DNA of 7,589 nucleotides from Sedimentibacter sp. (GCA_029256005.1 JAQSYS010000074.1:1-7589), one strand, 5' to 3'; shown: positions 1 through 6,343, counted from the stretch's first letter. Numbers and translations are program-made. The notes: generated from the letters alone by a model not told the origin.

Positions 1-587
1 TTTTCTCTGATTATTTCAGAAACAACAAATCGTTCTGGTCTGTCAGTTATGAAGTCTGAAGGAAAGTACATAGGTCCCGGTTTTAAATATTTGATTATTA
101 ACTGTATCAATGAATCTACACCTAAATTATTTAGTGCGGACATAGGCAGTATATCATCAAATACATTATATTTGCTGAATTCTTGTGCCATTCTCATAGC
201 AGATTCCTGGTCAAACTTGTCAATTTTGTTAATGACAAGTACCTTTTTTGCTTTTATATCCTTTATTTTCTCTATTATGAATTCATCACCTGGTCCGATT
301 TTATTGAACTCGTCAGTAAGCATTATGATTACATCCATTTCATCCAATGCAGAATCAACCTCATAGTTCATAAATTCGCCCAGTTGATTTTTCGGTTTAT
401 GAATACCAGGTGTATCTAAAAATATTATTTGAGCCTGGTCATCAGTATATACAGTTCTTATTTTATTTCTTGTTGTTTGAGGCTTATCAGACATTATTGA
501 AATTTTCTCTCCTATCATAGAGTTCATCAATGTTGACTTGCCTACATTTGGTCTTCCTATAATTGTTACGAATCCTGATTTAAACAT
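1..587 (-). CDS. era: GTPase Era, 3' end cut by window edge
   Basis: Era is a GTPase that binds the 3' end of 16S rRNA and helps 30S subunit maturation. My own reverse-strand translation from the ATG at 587 gives 195 residues before the window ends; the family is about 300 long. All G motifs are visible: GRPNVGKST (11-19, P-loop), the QTTR effector region (37-40), DTPG (58-61), NKID (120-123) and SAL (150-152). The visible part ends with VSEIIRE, where the C-terminal KH RNA-binding domain normally begins, so that domain lies outside the window. An SD-like GAGGA sits 4 bases before the ATG. The gene starts 15 bases after the cdd stop, with no terminator between, so it is probably co-transcribed. 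The cdd-era adjacency is typical of Firmicutes. Identity is near certain; truncation is only by the window edge. Confidence 0.97.
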   Translation of the reverse strand, partial: MFKSGFVTIIGRPNVGKSTLMNSMIGEKISIMSDKPQTTRNKIRTVYTDDQAQIIFLDTPGIHKPKNQLGEFMNYEVDSALDEMDVIIMLTDEFNKIGPGDEFIIEKIKDIKAKKVLVINKIDKFDQESAMRMAQEFSKYNVFDDILPMSALNNLGVDSLIQLIIKYLKPGPMYFPSDFITDRPERFVVSEIIRE

Positions 588-602
588 ATATTCCTCTTTT
601 CT

Positions 603-998
603 TTAGTTATCTAGATCTTCCGGCCCAAAGCTGTTTGGGAGAAGTTCATTTAATGTATATATTTCATATGAGTCAATATTCTTAGCACAAATTACTTTTA
701 TGTCCTTGCCGAATTCAACCATGAACTGTCTGCAAACGCCACATGGAAATGATGTTTTTACATCGCTTCCTACAACAGCAATTTTTTCAATATCCTTATA
801 ACCTTCAGAAATACATTTTGAAAATGCAACTCTTTCAGCACATATTGTCGGCGTGTAGGATGCTGACTCAATATTGCAGCCTGTAAATACTTTTCCGCTT
901 TTAGTGTAAACAGCAGCTCCAACCTTAAATTTCGAATAAGGACTGTAAGATTTTTCCCTTGCTTCTATAGCTATTTTTATTAATAATTTATCTTCCAT
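603..998 (-). CDS. cdd: Cytidine deaminase
   Basis: This cytosolic enzyme hydrolyses cytidine and deoxycytidine to uridine and deoxyuridine plus ammonia, in pyrimidine salvage. The 131-residue product has the normal length of the small homotetrameric class. Zinc-site motifs are intact: CAE at 53-55 (zinc ligand Cys53, catalytic Glu55) and PCGVC at 85-89 (zinc ligands Cys86 and Cys89). The CNIE segment at 41-44 supplies the ribose-binding Asn and Glu, and YSPYSKFKVGAA (18-29) is the usual N-terminal signature. Three cysteine ligands are as in Bacillus Cdd, unlike the His-containing dimeric E. coli type. The ATG at 998 is preceded by a strong AAAGGTGG ribosome binding site. The gene lies 15 bases after the lipoprotein gene and 15 bases before era, so it is probably part of the same transcript. 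Confidence 0.97.
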   Translation of the reverse strand: MEDKLLIKIAIEAREKSYSPYSKFKVGAAVYTKSGKVFTGCNIESASYTPTICAERVAFSKCISEGYKDIEKIAVVGSDVKTSFPCGVCRQFMVEFGKDIKVICAKNIDSYEIYTLNELLPNSFGPEDLDN

Positions 999-1013
999 AT
1001 TTCCACCTTTCTT

Positions 1014-2093
1014 TTATTCCGATGTTATACAGCTTAAGCTGTCAACTATTTGAATCCATGTGTTTCCCGGATTTAATAAAAGTTCATCATTTTGTATATA
1101 AAATTTTGTCCTGCTTTTTTCCGAATCCTTCTTCCAAGTTATTTCACATGCTTCTCCTTCAGTGTAATAAATTCCTCTTCCTGTTCCTATAGTTTCCATA
1201 TAAAGTCTTCCTGCATTGTCCAGGACGCTCTTAGGAGCCTCTAATGCTATTATATTCTTAGCTTTGAGCTGTTCTCTATCTAATTCATCCAGGTGCTTTT
1301 CTTTGTCTTTAAAGCGGTAATAATATCTATTATCCTTATCAAAAATATAATCAGTAGTATTTTCCTTATTATATATAATACTGATTTTTTTAGCGGATGA
1401 AACATCATTTTTTATAGAGAGTTTAATGCTTTTTTCATTGAAACTGTATTTTTCGAAATTTCCTTCAGTTCTGTATCCTTTTATTTGTGATTCGTCTCTT
1501 ATAGACTTTAAAGTAGTGTACATATTATGTGGTGCAAATTTGTCAGTTTCATTGTATCGCCACATTGCTCCGGAATAAAGGCCGTCTACCTCTGCTACAC
1601 CAAGCCGCTTAATTTCAGCAAATGCATCCTCACTTCCTCCTACATGAACGAATATACCGTCATTCTCCATTGCATAATAAATTATGTATGGTCTTGCGCT
1701 TCTAACAGGTCCAATTCGTTCAGGCTCCTTCGCTAAAAATACAGCTAGGTACCTTGTATATGGATACTCAACCTGAAATTCATATATTATCTCAGCGTCC
1801 TGCAATCCTGCTTGCCATCTTGCATCAGGATGGTTGTCAATTGATACAGCAACAGGTCTTTTGTTAAGATCTTCTGGATAGTACTTAAGTCCGTCCAGAG
1901 GTGAGATTATTTTATTGGCGTCATCATTTTCTAACTCTTCTTGATCTTCTATTTCTTCTAATCCAATTATTTCTTTTTCCTCATCTGTAGGCTGCGCTAC
2001 TTCAGCAGTCTGCGGAGGTATAGATGCTTCCTTGCTACAGGAAGCCATTAATGCCATAATTGCAAATAAAACGCTAATTAGAATTTTTTTCAT
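1014..2093 (-). CDS. DUF3048 (YerB-like) lipoprotein
   Basis: A 359-residue predicted membrane-anchored lipoprotein. Residues 1-18 form a signal peptide (MKK, then a hydrophobic run) and the lipobox ends at Cys19 (LMASC), so the mature protein should be lipid-linked on the outer face of the membrane. An acidic, low-complexity linker (about 37-60) follows. Residues about 66-205 match the DUF3048 N-terminal domain: RPVAVSIDNHPDAR (79-92), IGPVRSARPY (127-136), HVGGSEDAF (150-158) and FAPHNMYTT (186-194). Residues about 235-350 match the C-terminal domain, with TGRGIYY (304-310), EITWKK (317-322) and LNPGNTWIQIV (340-350). The molecular function of this family is not established to my knowledge. 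An AAGGA ribosome binding site overlaps the ybeY stop codon and lies 7 bases before the ATG. The gene occupies the place where dgkA usually sits, between ybeY and cdd. Family assignment is strong; role is unknown. Confidence 0.93.
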   Translation of the reverse strand: MKKILISVLFAIMALMASCSKEASIPPQTAEVAQPTDEEKEIIGLEEIEDQEELENDDANKIISPLDGLKYYPEDLNKRPVAVSIDNHPDARWQAGLQDAEIIYEFQVEYPYTRYLAVFLAKEPERIGPVRSARPYIIYYAMENDGIFVHVGGSEDAFAEIKRLGVAEVDGLYSGAMWRYNETDKFAPHNMYTTLKSIRDESQIKGYRTEGNFEKYSFNEKSIKLSIKNDVSSAKKISIIYNKENTTDYIFDKDNRYYYRFKDKEKHLDELDREQLKAKNIIALEAPKSVLDNAGRLYMETIGTGRGIYYTEGEACEITWKKDSEKSRTKFYIQNDELLLNPGNTWIQIVDSLSCITSE

Positions 2094-2103
2094 CAGGATA
2101 TCC

Positions 2104-2553
2104 TTATTTAAATATTTGAAGTTTTTTCATTATTTCTTTTTCTTTTGAACGCATCTCTTCTTTATCTTCAGAATTCATATGATCATAACCTACTAAGTGA
2201 AGCATGCTGTGTACGGTAAGATAAAGCATTTCTCTTTCTAAGCTATGCTCATAATCATTAGCTTGTTCGATTATTTTCTGAGTGGAAAGCACAATATCAC
2301 CAAGGAGTATTATGCCGTCAAATTCGTCTTCATCCATCGGAAAAGACAGTACATCTGTTTCTGAATCCACATTTCTGTATTCTCTGTTAAGTATCTTTAT
2401 TTCGTCATTTGTAACAAACGATACACTTACTTCAAAATCTCCTTGTTTATCCTCGGAGTCAAGTACAGTTTCTATTGCTTTTTCAATTGCTTTCATGTTA
2501 TTTTCAGTAATTTCCATTATGTCTTGCCTGTCATCGAATAACACATCAATCAT
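2104..2553 (-). CDS. ybeY: Endoribonuclease YbeY, rRNA maturation factor
   Basis: YbeY is a zinc-dependent endoribonuclease linked to 16S rRNA 3'-end maturation and 70S quality control. The 149-residue product is of normal length (Bacillus YqfG is about 157). The metal site H-x3-H-x5-H is seen as HSMLHLVGYDH at 115-125, with ligands His115, His119 and His125. The upstream signature LNREYRNVDSETDVLSFP (55-72) includes the conserved Arg60. The ATG at 2553 overlaps the phoH stop codon (ATGA, 4 bases), which suggests translational coupling. A GAGGG ribosome binding site lies within the end of phoH. In Bacillus the pgpH/yqfF gene separates phoH from ybeY; here it is missing. The DUF3048 lipoprotein gene follows after 10 bases. 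Confidence 0.96.
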   Translation of the reverse strand: MIDVLFDDRQDIMEITENNMKAIEKAIETVLDSEDKQGDFEVSVSFVTNDEIKILNREYRNVDSETDVLSFPMDEDEFDGIILLGDIVLSTQKIIEQANDYEHSLEREMLYLTVHSMLHLVGYDHMNSEDKEEMRSKEKEIMKKLQIFK

Positions 2554-3512
2554 TTTTCGCCCTCATACCTCTCATATGCTTTAATTATATCTTGAACTAG
2601 CTTATGTCTGACTACATCAGTTGTTTGGAAATACATGAAACCTATATCTTCAACATCCTTTAAAATTTTCGATACAGTTTTTAGACCGGATTTTTTTTCA
2701 CCAGGAAGGTCTATTTGAGTTATATCTCCAGTAATTACTGCTTTGGAACCATAGCCAAGTCGAGTCAGAAACATCTTCATTTGTTCATTGGTAGTATTTT
2801 GTGCTTCATCCAGAATAATAAAGGAAGAATCAAGTGTACGACCTCTCATATAAGCGAGAGGTGCAACCTCTATCAACTGTTTTTCAACATTCTTTAAATA
2901 ATTTTCAGGTCCCATGATTTCAAATAGTGCATCGTACAAAGGTCTTAAATAAGGGTCAACCTTATCCTGCAAATCACCGGGCAAAAACCCAAGTTTTTCT
3001 CCAGCTTCAACAGCTGGTCTTGTTAATATTATTCTTTCAACTTCTTTTTTTCTAAAAGCATTGACAGCGGCAGCAACAGCAAGGTAAGTTTTACCAGTTC
3101 CGGCAGGACCTATTCCAAATGTAATGTCCTTTGAACTTATCAAATCCATATATCTTTTTTGACCAATTGTTTTTGGCTTTATAACTCTTCCTGATGAAGT
3201 AGTTACAATTACATCCTTTAATATTTCATTATAATCTATGCTATAATTTGACTTGTTGGATTCAATCAGGTAGACTACCTTCTGATCTGTCAGTTCTCCT
3301 TCAGAGTCAATCACATTTATCATATCTTTTATTATTTTAACAACTGCTTCAGCCTTTGGTTTATCTCCAGTTACCTTGATTACACCGTCTCTTATGAGTA
3401 TATTTACATCAAAATAGCTTTTAATTACCTTGATATTTTTATCGTGAATACCTAACAATTTAACCAAATTATCTTCATTTGCCATTAAAATGTTTTCTTC
3501 GTGTAATTCCAT
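2550..3512 (-). CDS. phoH: PhoH family P-loop ATPase
   Basis: PhoH-family proteins are cytosolic P-loop ATPases, related to the N-terminal half of superfamily 1 helicases and suspected to act in RNA metabolism; the exact substrate is not settled. I choose the ATG at 3512 (320 residues): it has a GGAGG ribosome binding site 4 bases upstream and begins MELHEEN, like relatives. A longer reading from 3545 would run into yqfD and has no ribosome binding site. Residues about 15-70 form the usual small N-terminal KH-like region. In this numbering Walker A is GPAGTGKT (135-142), TRPAVEAGEKLGFLPGD (164-180) is the family signature, Walker B is IILDEAQN (232-239), and TGDITQIDLP (261-270) follows. The gene starts 13 bases after yqfD and overlaps ybeY by 4 bases. 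Pairing with ybeY is widely conserved and supports a shared RNA role. Confidence 0.96.
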   Translation of the reverse strand: MELHEENILMANEDNLVKLLGIHDKNIKVIKSYFDVNILIRDGVIKVTGDKPKAEAVVKIIKDMINVIDSEGELTDQKVVYLIESNKSNYSIDYNEILKDVIVTTSSGRVIKPKTIGQKRYMDLISSKDITFGIGPAGTGKTYLAVAAAVNAFRKKEVERIILTRPAVEAGEKLGFLPGDLQDKVDPYLRPLYDALFEIMGPENYLKNVEKQLIEVAPLAYMRGRTLDSSFIILDEAQNTTNEQMKMFLTRLGYGSKAVITGDITQIDLPGEKKSGLKTVSKILKDVEDIGFMYFQTTDVVRHKLVQDIIKAYERYEGEK

Positions 3513-3516
3513 TAAT

Positions 3517-3521
3517 CCTCC
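3517..3521 (-). promoter_or_regulatory. Ribosome binding site that sets the phoH start
   Basis: The minus strand reads GGAGG here, four bases before the ATG at 3512 and inside the short gap after the yqfD stop. The alternative ATG at 3545, inside yqfD, has only a purine-poor stretch upstream. This supports the shorter PhoH. Relatives also begin near this residue. Confidence 0.8.
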
Positions 3522-3525
3522 ATAA

Positions 3526-4734
3526 TTATTCTGTTTTAGTTTCATCTTTATTGACTTCCGGCATAGTTAATCTAACCTTTTCACCTATGTCTTCAATAAC
3601 CTCTATTTGTGCTCTTAAGTAATAATAATTGTCATCCTCCGAAAAATTCAAGGAGGAGTTTAACACTTTAGCATCATCGCTACACCTTTTGACTAAATCA
3701 TCATACAGATTTACCTGCATTTTATTTTTGGCTGTATTTACATCTATTTCTACTGTTTTTATAATCTGTTCATAGTATGTGCCTTTTATCAGTGCAATAT
3801 CAGTTAATTTTGAAATTATAGGAATTTTAACAGTTATCTCTCTATAATTATAATTTTTAAATGGATCTTTGTCACCTACTATTTTAATACTGTTACCACT
3901 AATTTGCAAGAAATAAACATTTTTACTCTTATTTGTAGCAATTTCAAAATCTTGCAGCTTATTTTCCTTCATTTCAAAATTATAATATGTTTTGCCATAA
4001 ATAGTTCCCTCTGAAGGCACCATCATAAATTCTTCTGAAGTCTTGCTTTTAACCATTCCCATTACCAATGTCTGACCTTCGTATACCACATCACCTTCCT
4101 TGACAACAGGCTGCCCACTTTTAGCAATTACCTTATTTATTATGGCATTTTTATTTGAAATAATGCTAGAAGGCTCATTACTTTTAATTTCTGCTTTTTC
4201 CGGCTCTTTTTCCTTTACAAATATAATTAATTTTGAACCTTCAATATAAACTTCAACAAATTTAAATTTGTCAAAGTTGTTATAAAGCATTGTTTCAATT
4301 TTCTTAGGTTTTAAACTTGAATGTGATACAGGCATTGTAATATTATTTTCTTTCAGAATCTTAACAATATTTACTGCGGTTGCATTGTTTGTACCAATTA
4401 CCTGCACATTCCATACCAATGATGATAAAACGTATAAACTTACCAATAAAATAAACAAGCCTGCCACAAAGCCTTTGCGTACTTTCAATTTTCCAAGTTT
4501 AAACGCAAAACCTTTCTTGTTGACAGTCTCCAATTTTGTTTCTTTGATAATTTCTTCGTATTTAACGTAATCTTCGTAGGACATTTTAAGTTTTATACCT
4601 TGCTCATTTTTTTCAATATCCCACATCCTTATACCTTTTCTTTGGAGTAAATTTAGAATTTTTTCGTAGTTAGCCGACTTCAAGCGGATTACAACATATC
4701 CTTTCAATAAAGACATCAACTTAAATATAAGCAT
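3526..4734 (-). CDS. yqfD: Sporulation membrane protein YqfD
   Basis: YqfD is a membrane protein of the endospore programme; in Bacillus subtilis it is a sigma-E-dependent mother-cell gene, and its biochemical role is unclear. The 402-residue product has an N-terminal cytosolic part (1-87) with the GYVVIRLKS start, the RKGI segment (32-35) and NKKGFAFKLGKLKVRKG (72-88). One membrane helix follows at about 88-107. Then comes VWNVQVIGTNN (107-117), the start of a small POTRA/FtsQ-like domain, and a long extracytoplasmic region with KEKEPEK (174-180) and a C-terminal IEVIEDIGEKVRL (377-389). These segments align in order with Bacillus YqfD from memory, and the length is typical. The ATG at 4734 lies 2 bases after the yqfC stop, and its GAAGGAG ribosome binding site overlaps the end of yqfC, so the two are tightly coupled. 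It supports a spore-forming host. Confidence 0.93.
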   Translation of the reverse strand: MLIFKLMSLLKGYVVIRLKSANYEKILNLLQRKGIRMWDIEKNEQGIKLKMSYEDYVKYEEIIKETKLETVNKKGFAFKLGKLKVRKGFVAGLFILLVSLYVLSSLVWNVQVIGTNNATAVNIVKILKENNITMPVSHSSLKPKKIETMLYNNFDKFKFVEVYIEGSKLIIFVKEKEPEKAEIKSNEPSSIISNKNAIINKVIAKSGQPVVKEGDVVYEGQTLVMGMVKSKTSEEFMMVPSEGTIYGKTYYNFEMKENKLQDFEIATNKSKNVYFLQISGNSIKIVGDKDPFKNYNYREITVKIPIISKLTDIALIKGTYYEQIIKTVEIDVNTAKNKMQVNLYDDLVKRCSDDAKVLNSSLNFSEDDNYYYLRAQIEVIEDIGEKVRLTMPEVNKDETKTE

Positions 4735-4736
4735 AT

Positions 4737-5018
4737 TTACTCCTTCTTTAAAAATAATATTTCATCAATATTTCCCTTAATGATAACCTTATAGCTATTT
4801 ATTTCTTCTATTTTAAATTTTGATCCTTTTATCAAAATATTGTTCTCTACAGTCTTTATCCCAACTTCATCATTTTCATAATTACTTATTCCTAAATGGT
4901 TCTCTATAATCACTTTTTTATTTCCGTGCATTCTTAAATCAAAATTATCTGTCATTGCATTATTTGGAATTTCTAAATCATCTGCCAGCTTGCTCCTAAT
5001 ATTGTTGAACTTTCCCAT
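4737..5018 (-). CDS. yqfC: Sporulation protein YqfC (YabP/YqfC family)
   Basis: A 93-residue small cytosolic-looking protein with no signal peptide or membrane segment. It belongs to the YabP/YqfC family of sporulation proteins, whose Bacillus members are made in the mother cell; no enzymatic activity is known. Family features visible are ADDLEIPNN (12-20), the hallmark IENHLGISNY (38-47), and a C-terminal beta-rich pattern with IKGSKFKI (63-70) and IIKGNIDEILF (79-89). Length is normal. The ATG at 5018 has an excellent AAAGGAGG ribosome binding site. It is the first gene of the left block: upstream lies a 231-base gap and the terminator of yqeY, so its promoter should be in that gap. It is closely followed by yqfD, its usual partner. 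Confidence 0.93.
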   Translation of the reverse strand: MGKFNNIRSKLADDLEIPNNAMTDNFDLRMHGNKKVIIENHLGISNYENDEVGIKTVENNILIKGSKFKIEEINSYKVIIKGNIDEILFLKKE

Positions 5019-5093
5019 ACATACCTCCTTTATTTAAAGTTGTCTTAACAAAATTAATTAAGTAATAGATTTACCTTGTATAATAAATTATGC

Positions 5094-5119
5094 TGTATAT
5101 CGTAACTCTATGATATAAC
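5094..5119 (-). promoter_or_regulatory. Weak candidate sigma-E-like promoter for yqfC
   Basis: On the minus strand GTTATATC (5119-5112) resembles the sigma-E -35 element, and TATACA (5099-5094) resembles the -10 core, separated by 12 bases, which is slightly short for this factor. A second TATACA lies at 5082-5077 without a good partner. I chose this pair because yqfC and yqfD are sigma-E genes in Bacillus. The gap is so AT-rich that chance matches are likely, and a housekeeping promoter for the downstream phoH-to-era genes could also be here. No convincing sigma-A pair is visible between 5019 and 5215. Confidence 0.25.
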
Positions 5120-5121
5120 AC

Positions 5122-5150
5122 AGAAAGTACTTTTACTAATATACCTTTCT
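5122..5150. repeat. Short imperfect inverted repeat upstream of yqfC
   Basis: AGAAAG (5122-5127) and CTTTCT (5145-5150) are exact inverted copies. A further TA/TA pair extends the stem past a one-base bulge, and the loop is about 12 bases. It lies about 105 bases before yqfC, directly upstream of the candidate promoter. It could be a binding site or only chance in AT-rich DNA. Confidence 0.3.
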
Positions 5151-5216
5151 ACATGGAATCATTATTATTTTTATATAGATTAATTAGAGGAAGTAAGCAT
5201 AGATATAAAAATACAT

Positions 5217-5246
5217 AAAAAAAAATCCCGGTTACCCGGAATTTTT
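5217..5246 (-). terminator. Rho-independent terminator after yqeY
   Basis: Read on the minus strand, an A-rich arm and CCGG, a GTAA tetraloop (GNRA type), then CCGG, one U-G wobble, an A and nine T residues. The GC core is only four pairs but is extended by A-U pairs on both sides. It begins 3 bases after the yqeY stop codon, the normal place for a 3'-end terminator. It separates the rpsU-yqeY transcript from the yqfC block. The opposite strand also shows a short T run after the stem, but no plus-strand gene would use it. Confidence 0.9.
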
Positions 5247-5249
5247 AAA

Positions 5250-5693
5250 CTATTTTATATATTTAGCCACAATTTCATTTACATGTTTACCGTCAGCTTT
5301 GCCTTTAACTTGAGGCATTATGAGAGCCATCAGTTTGCCCAAATCTTTTTTAGTCTGAGCGCCTGTTTGTTCTACTGCTTTTTGAACAATAGATTCAAGC
5401 TCTTCATCTGACAGTTGAGGCGGTAAATATTCCAATAGTATTTTGATTTCTTCGTTGGTAAGATCTATAAGATCTTGTCTATTGCCTTTTTCAAAGTCTG
5501 AAATTGAATCTTTTTTCTGTTTAATTTGCTTTGCTATTATATCAATTATATCAGCATCAACTAATTCAACACGTTCATCAACTTCTTTTTGTTTTATAGC
5601 TGCTCTTACCATAGTAACAACATCTTTAGTGACTTTGTTCTTAGATTTCATAGCTTCTTTCATATCAGCCATGAGCTTCTCTTTTAAAGGCAT
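5250..5693 (-). CDS. yqeY: GatB/YqeY domain protein
   Basis: A 147-residue all-helical cytosolic protein of the YqeY family, which resembles the C-terminal tail domain of the GatB subunit of tRNA-dependent amidotransferase. That similarity suggests tRNA or RNA contact, but no defined reaction is known. Visible family marks are MPLKEKLMADMKEAMKSK (1-18), the MVRAAIKQKEVD stretch (28-39), IAKQIKQKKDSI (53-64), LLEYLPPQLSDEEL (86-99) and GKLMALIMPQVKGKADGKHV (119-138). Length equals the family norm. The ATG at 5693 has an AGAGGTG ribosome binding site and lies 11 bases after rpsU. The rpsU-yqeY pair is conserved across Firmicutes. The gene ends with TAG immediately before a terminator. Confidence 0.96.
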   Translation of the reverse strand: MPLKEKLMADMKEAMKSKNKVTKDVVTMVRAAIKQKEVDERVELVDADIIDIIAKQIKQKKDSISDFEKGNRQDLIDLTNEEIKILLEYLPPQLSDEELESIVQKAVEQTGAQTKKDLGKLMALIMPQVKGKADGKHVNEIVAKYIK

Positions 5694-5704
5694 GTTTTCA
5701 CCTC

Positions 5705-5890
5705 TTATCTTGCTTTTTTATTTTTCTTTCTACGAGCCGCTTCAGCTTTCTTTTTACGCTTTACGCTTGGCTTTTCGTAGTGCTCTCTTTTTCTAACTTC
5801 TGACATAACACCTGTTAGTGCACATTGTCTTTTAAATCTTCTGAGAGCGTTATCGATGGACTCGTTTTCTCTAACCTTTACCTCTGTCAT
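5705..5890 (-). CDS. rpsU: Ribosomal protein bS21
   Basis: A small, very basic protein of the 30S subunit, needed near the 16S rRNA 3' end during initiation. I place the start at the ATG at 5890 (61 residues, MTEVKVRENES): this matches bS21 N-termini and has GGGAGGG 7 bases upstream. A GTG at 5935 would add 15 residues encoded by the leader and ribosome binding site, so I reject it. The core ALRRFKRQC (15-23), SEVRKREHYEKPSVKRKKK (30-48) and AEAARR are canonical. The C-terminus (RRKKNKKAR) is a few residues longer than the usual 57-58 total. A sigma-A-like promoter lies about 70 bases upstream, so rpsU and yqeY can be expressed apart from mtaB and the HIT gene. Confidence 0.98.
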   Translation of the reverse strand: MTEVKVRENESIDNALRRFKRQCALTGVMSEVRKREHYEKPSVKRKKKAEAARRKKNKKAR

Positions 5891-5897
5891 TTTGCTA

Positions 5898-5904
5898 CCC
5901 TCCC
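5898..5904 (-). promoter_or_regulatory. Ribosome binding site that sets the rpsU start
   Basis: The minus strand reads GGGAGGG here, seven bases before the ATG at 5890. It lies inside the reading frame of the longer GTG-initiated version, which shows that the shorter bS21 is the real product. Confidence 0.85.
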
Positions 5905-5918
5905 CTCGTCTTCTACTA

Positions 5919-5938
5919 CTGTATGTCCTAGACACCAG
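5919..5938 (-). promoter_or_regulatory. Small hairpin in the rpsU leader
   Basis: In the transcript, CTG and TGTC on the left arm pair with GACA and CAG on the right arm around a UAG loop, with a 1-by-2 internal loop (G opposite UA). This gives seven base pairs. It sits between the predicted transcription start and the ribosome binding site. It has no U-tract, so it is not a terminator. It might protect the mRNA 5' end or serve as a binding site for bS21, but neither is shown. Confidence 0.4.
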
Positions 5939-5961
5939 CGAGTTTGAAATAGCACTTAGTT

Positions 5962-5990
5962 ATTATATACCATAGAATAAGTAAATGCAA
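5962..5990 (-). promoter_or_regulatory. Sigma-A-type promoter for rpsU-yqeY
   Basis: On the minus strand a perfect -10 box TATAAT (5967-5962) follows TTGCAT (5990-5985; TTG conserved, the rest weak) with the optimal 17-base spacer. Transcription would start near 5955, giving a leader of about 65 bases before the rpsU ATG. It lies in the 105-base gap after the HIT gene, where no terminator is seen, so read-through from mtaB is also possible. A dedicated promoter for a ribosomal protein gene is expected. Confidence 0.8.
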
Positions 5991-5995
5991 GAAAT

Positions 5996-6337
5996 TTATG
6001 ATAAAGTTTCTGACAATTTTTTTCCACCAATTATGTGGAAATGCAGATGCTTTACAGATTGACATCCGTCATCACCGCAATTGCTGATAACTCTGTATCC
6101 TGATTCTTTAATGCCTTCCTGTTTAGCTATAATGCTAACAGCTTCAAATATTTCAGCTATAACGCTTGAGTTTTCTGAATTAATTTCATTCATAGATGTA
6201 ATATGCATTTTAGGTACAACTAAAATATGTACAGGAGCCTGAGGATTTAAATCTCTAAAGGCTACTAAATTTTCAGTTTCATACACAAAATTTGATGGAA
6301 TTTCCTTATTTGCAATTTGGCAAAATATGCAGCTCAC
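5996..6337 (-). CDS. Histidine triad (HIT/HINT) nucleotide-binding protein
   Basis: A cytosolic HIT-superfamily protein of the HINT branch; such enzymes hydrolyse nucleoside phosphoramidates and related adenylates. The natural substrate in this organism is unknown. I place the start at the GTG at 6337 (113 residues, M-S-C-I-F-C): GAGGTG lies 6 bases upstream, and relatives begin MxxCIFC. An in-frame GTG at 6346 forms part of that ribosome binding site. Visible are the N-terminal CxxC (Cys3, Cys6), the core NPQAPVHILVVPKMHI (31-46), the CGDDGCQSV loop (87-95) and the triad HLHFHII (97-103) with probable catalytic His99. Length is normal. It lies 36 bases after mtaB with no terminator, so it is probably co-transcribed with it, and just before the rpsU promoter, an arrangement I recall from clostridia. 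Confidence 0.94.
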   Translation of the reverse strand: MSCIFCQIANKEIPSNFVYETENLVAFRDLNPQAPVHILVVPKMHITSMNEINSENSSVIAEIFEAVSIIAKQEGIKESGYRVISNCGDDGCQSVKHLHFHIIGGKKLSETLS

Positions 6338-6343
6338 GTTTTT

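Noticed and set aside
49..419. Two plus-strand open frames opposite era
   Set aside because: They lie fully antisense to era, whose G motifs are intact. They have no ribosome binding site and no recognisable domain.
1527..2584. Plus-strand frames at 1527-1736 and 2282-2584
   Set aside because: These are shadows of the DUF3048 and ybeY genes, are serine- and phenylalanine-rich, and have no family features.
3513..3545. Longer PhoH starting inside yqfD
   Set aside because: There is no ribosome binding site at 3545, while the ATG at 3512 has GGAGG directly upstream and matches relatives.
5443..5796. 117-codon plus-strand frame encoding a hydrophobic-looking protein
   Set aside because: It is antisense to yqeY and rpsU. 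The hydrophobic look comes from reading lysine- and glutamate-rich codons in reverse, and there is no ribosome binding site or promoter.
5891..5935. N-terminal extension of bS21 from a GTG at 5935
   Set aside because: The added residues are encoded by the leader hairpin and the ribosome binding site and do not resemble any bS21 N-terminus.
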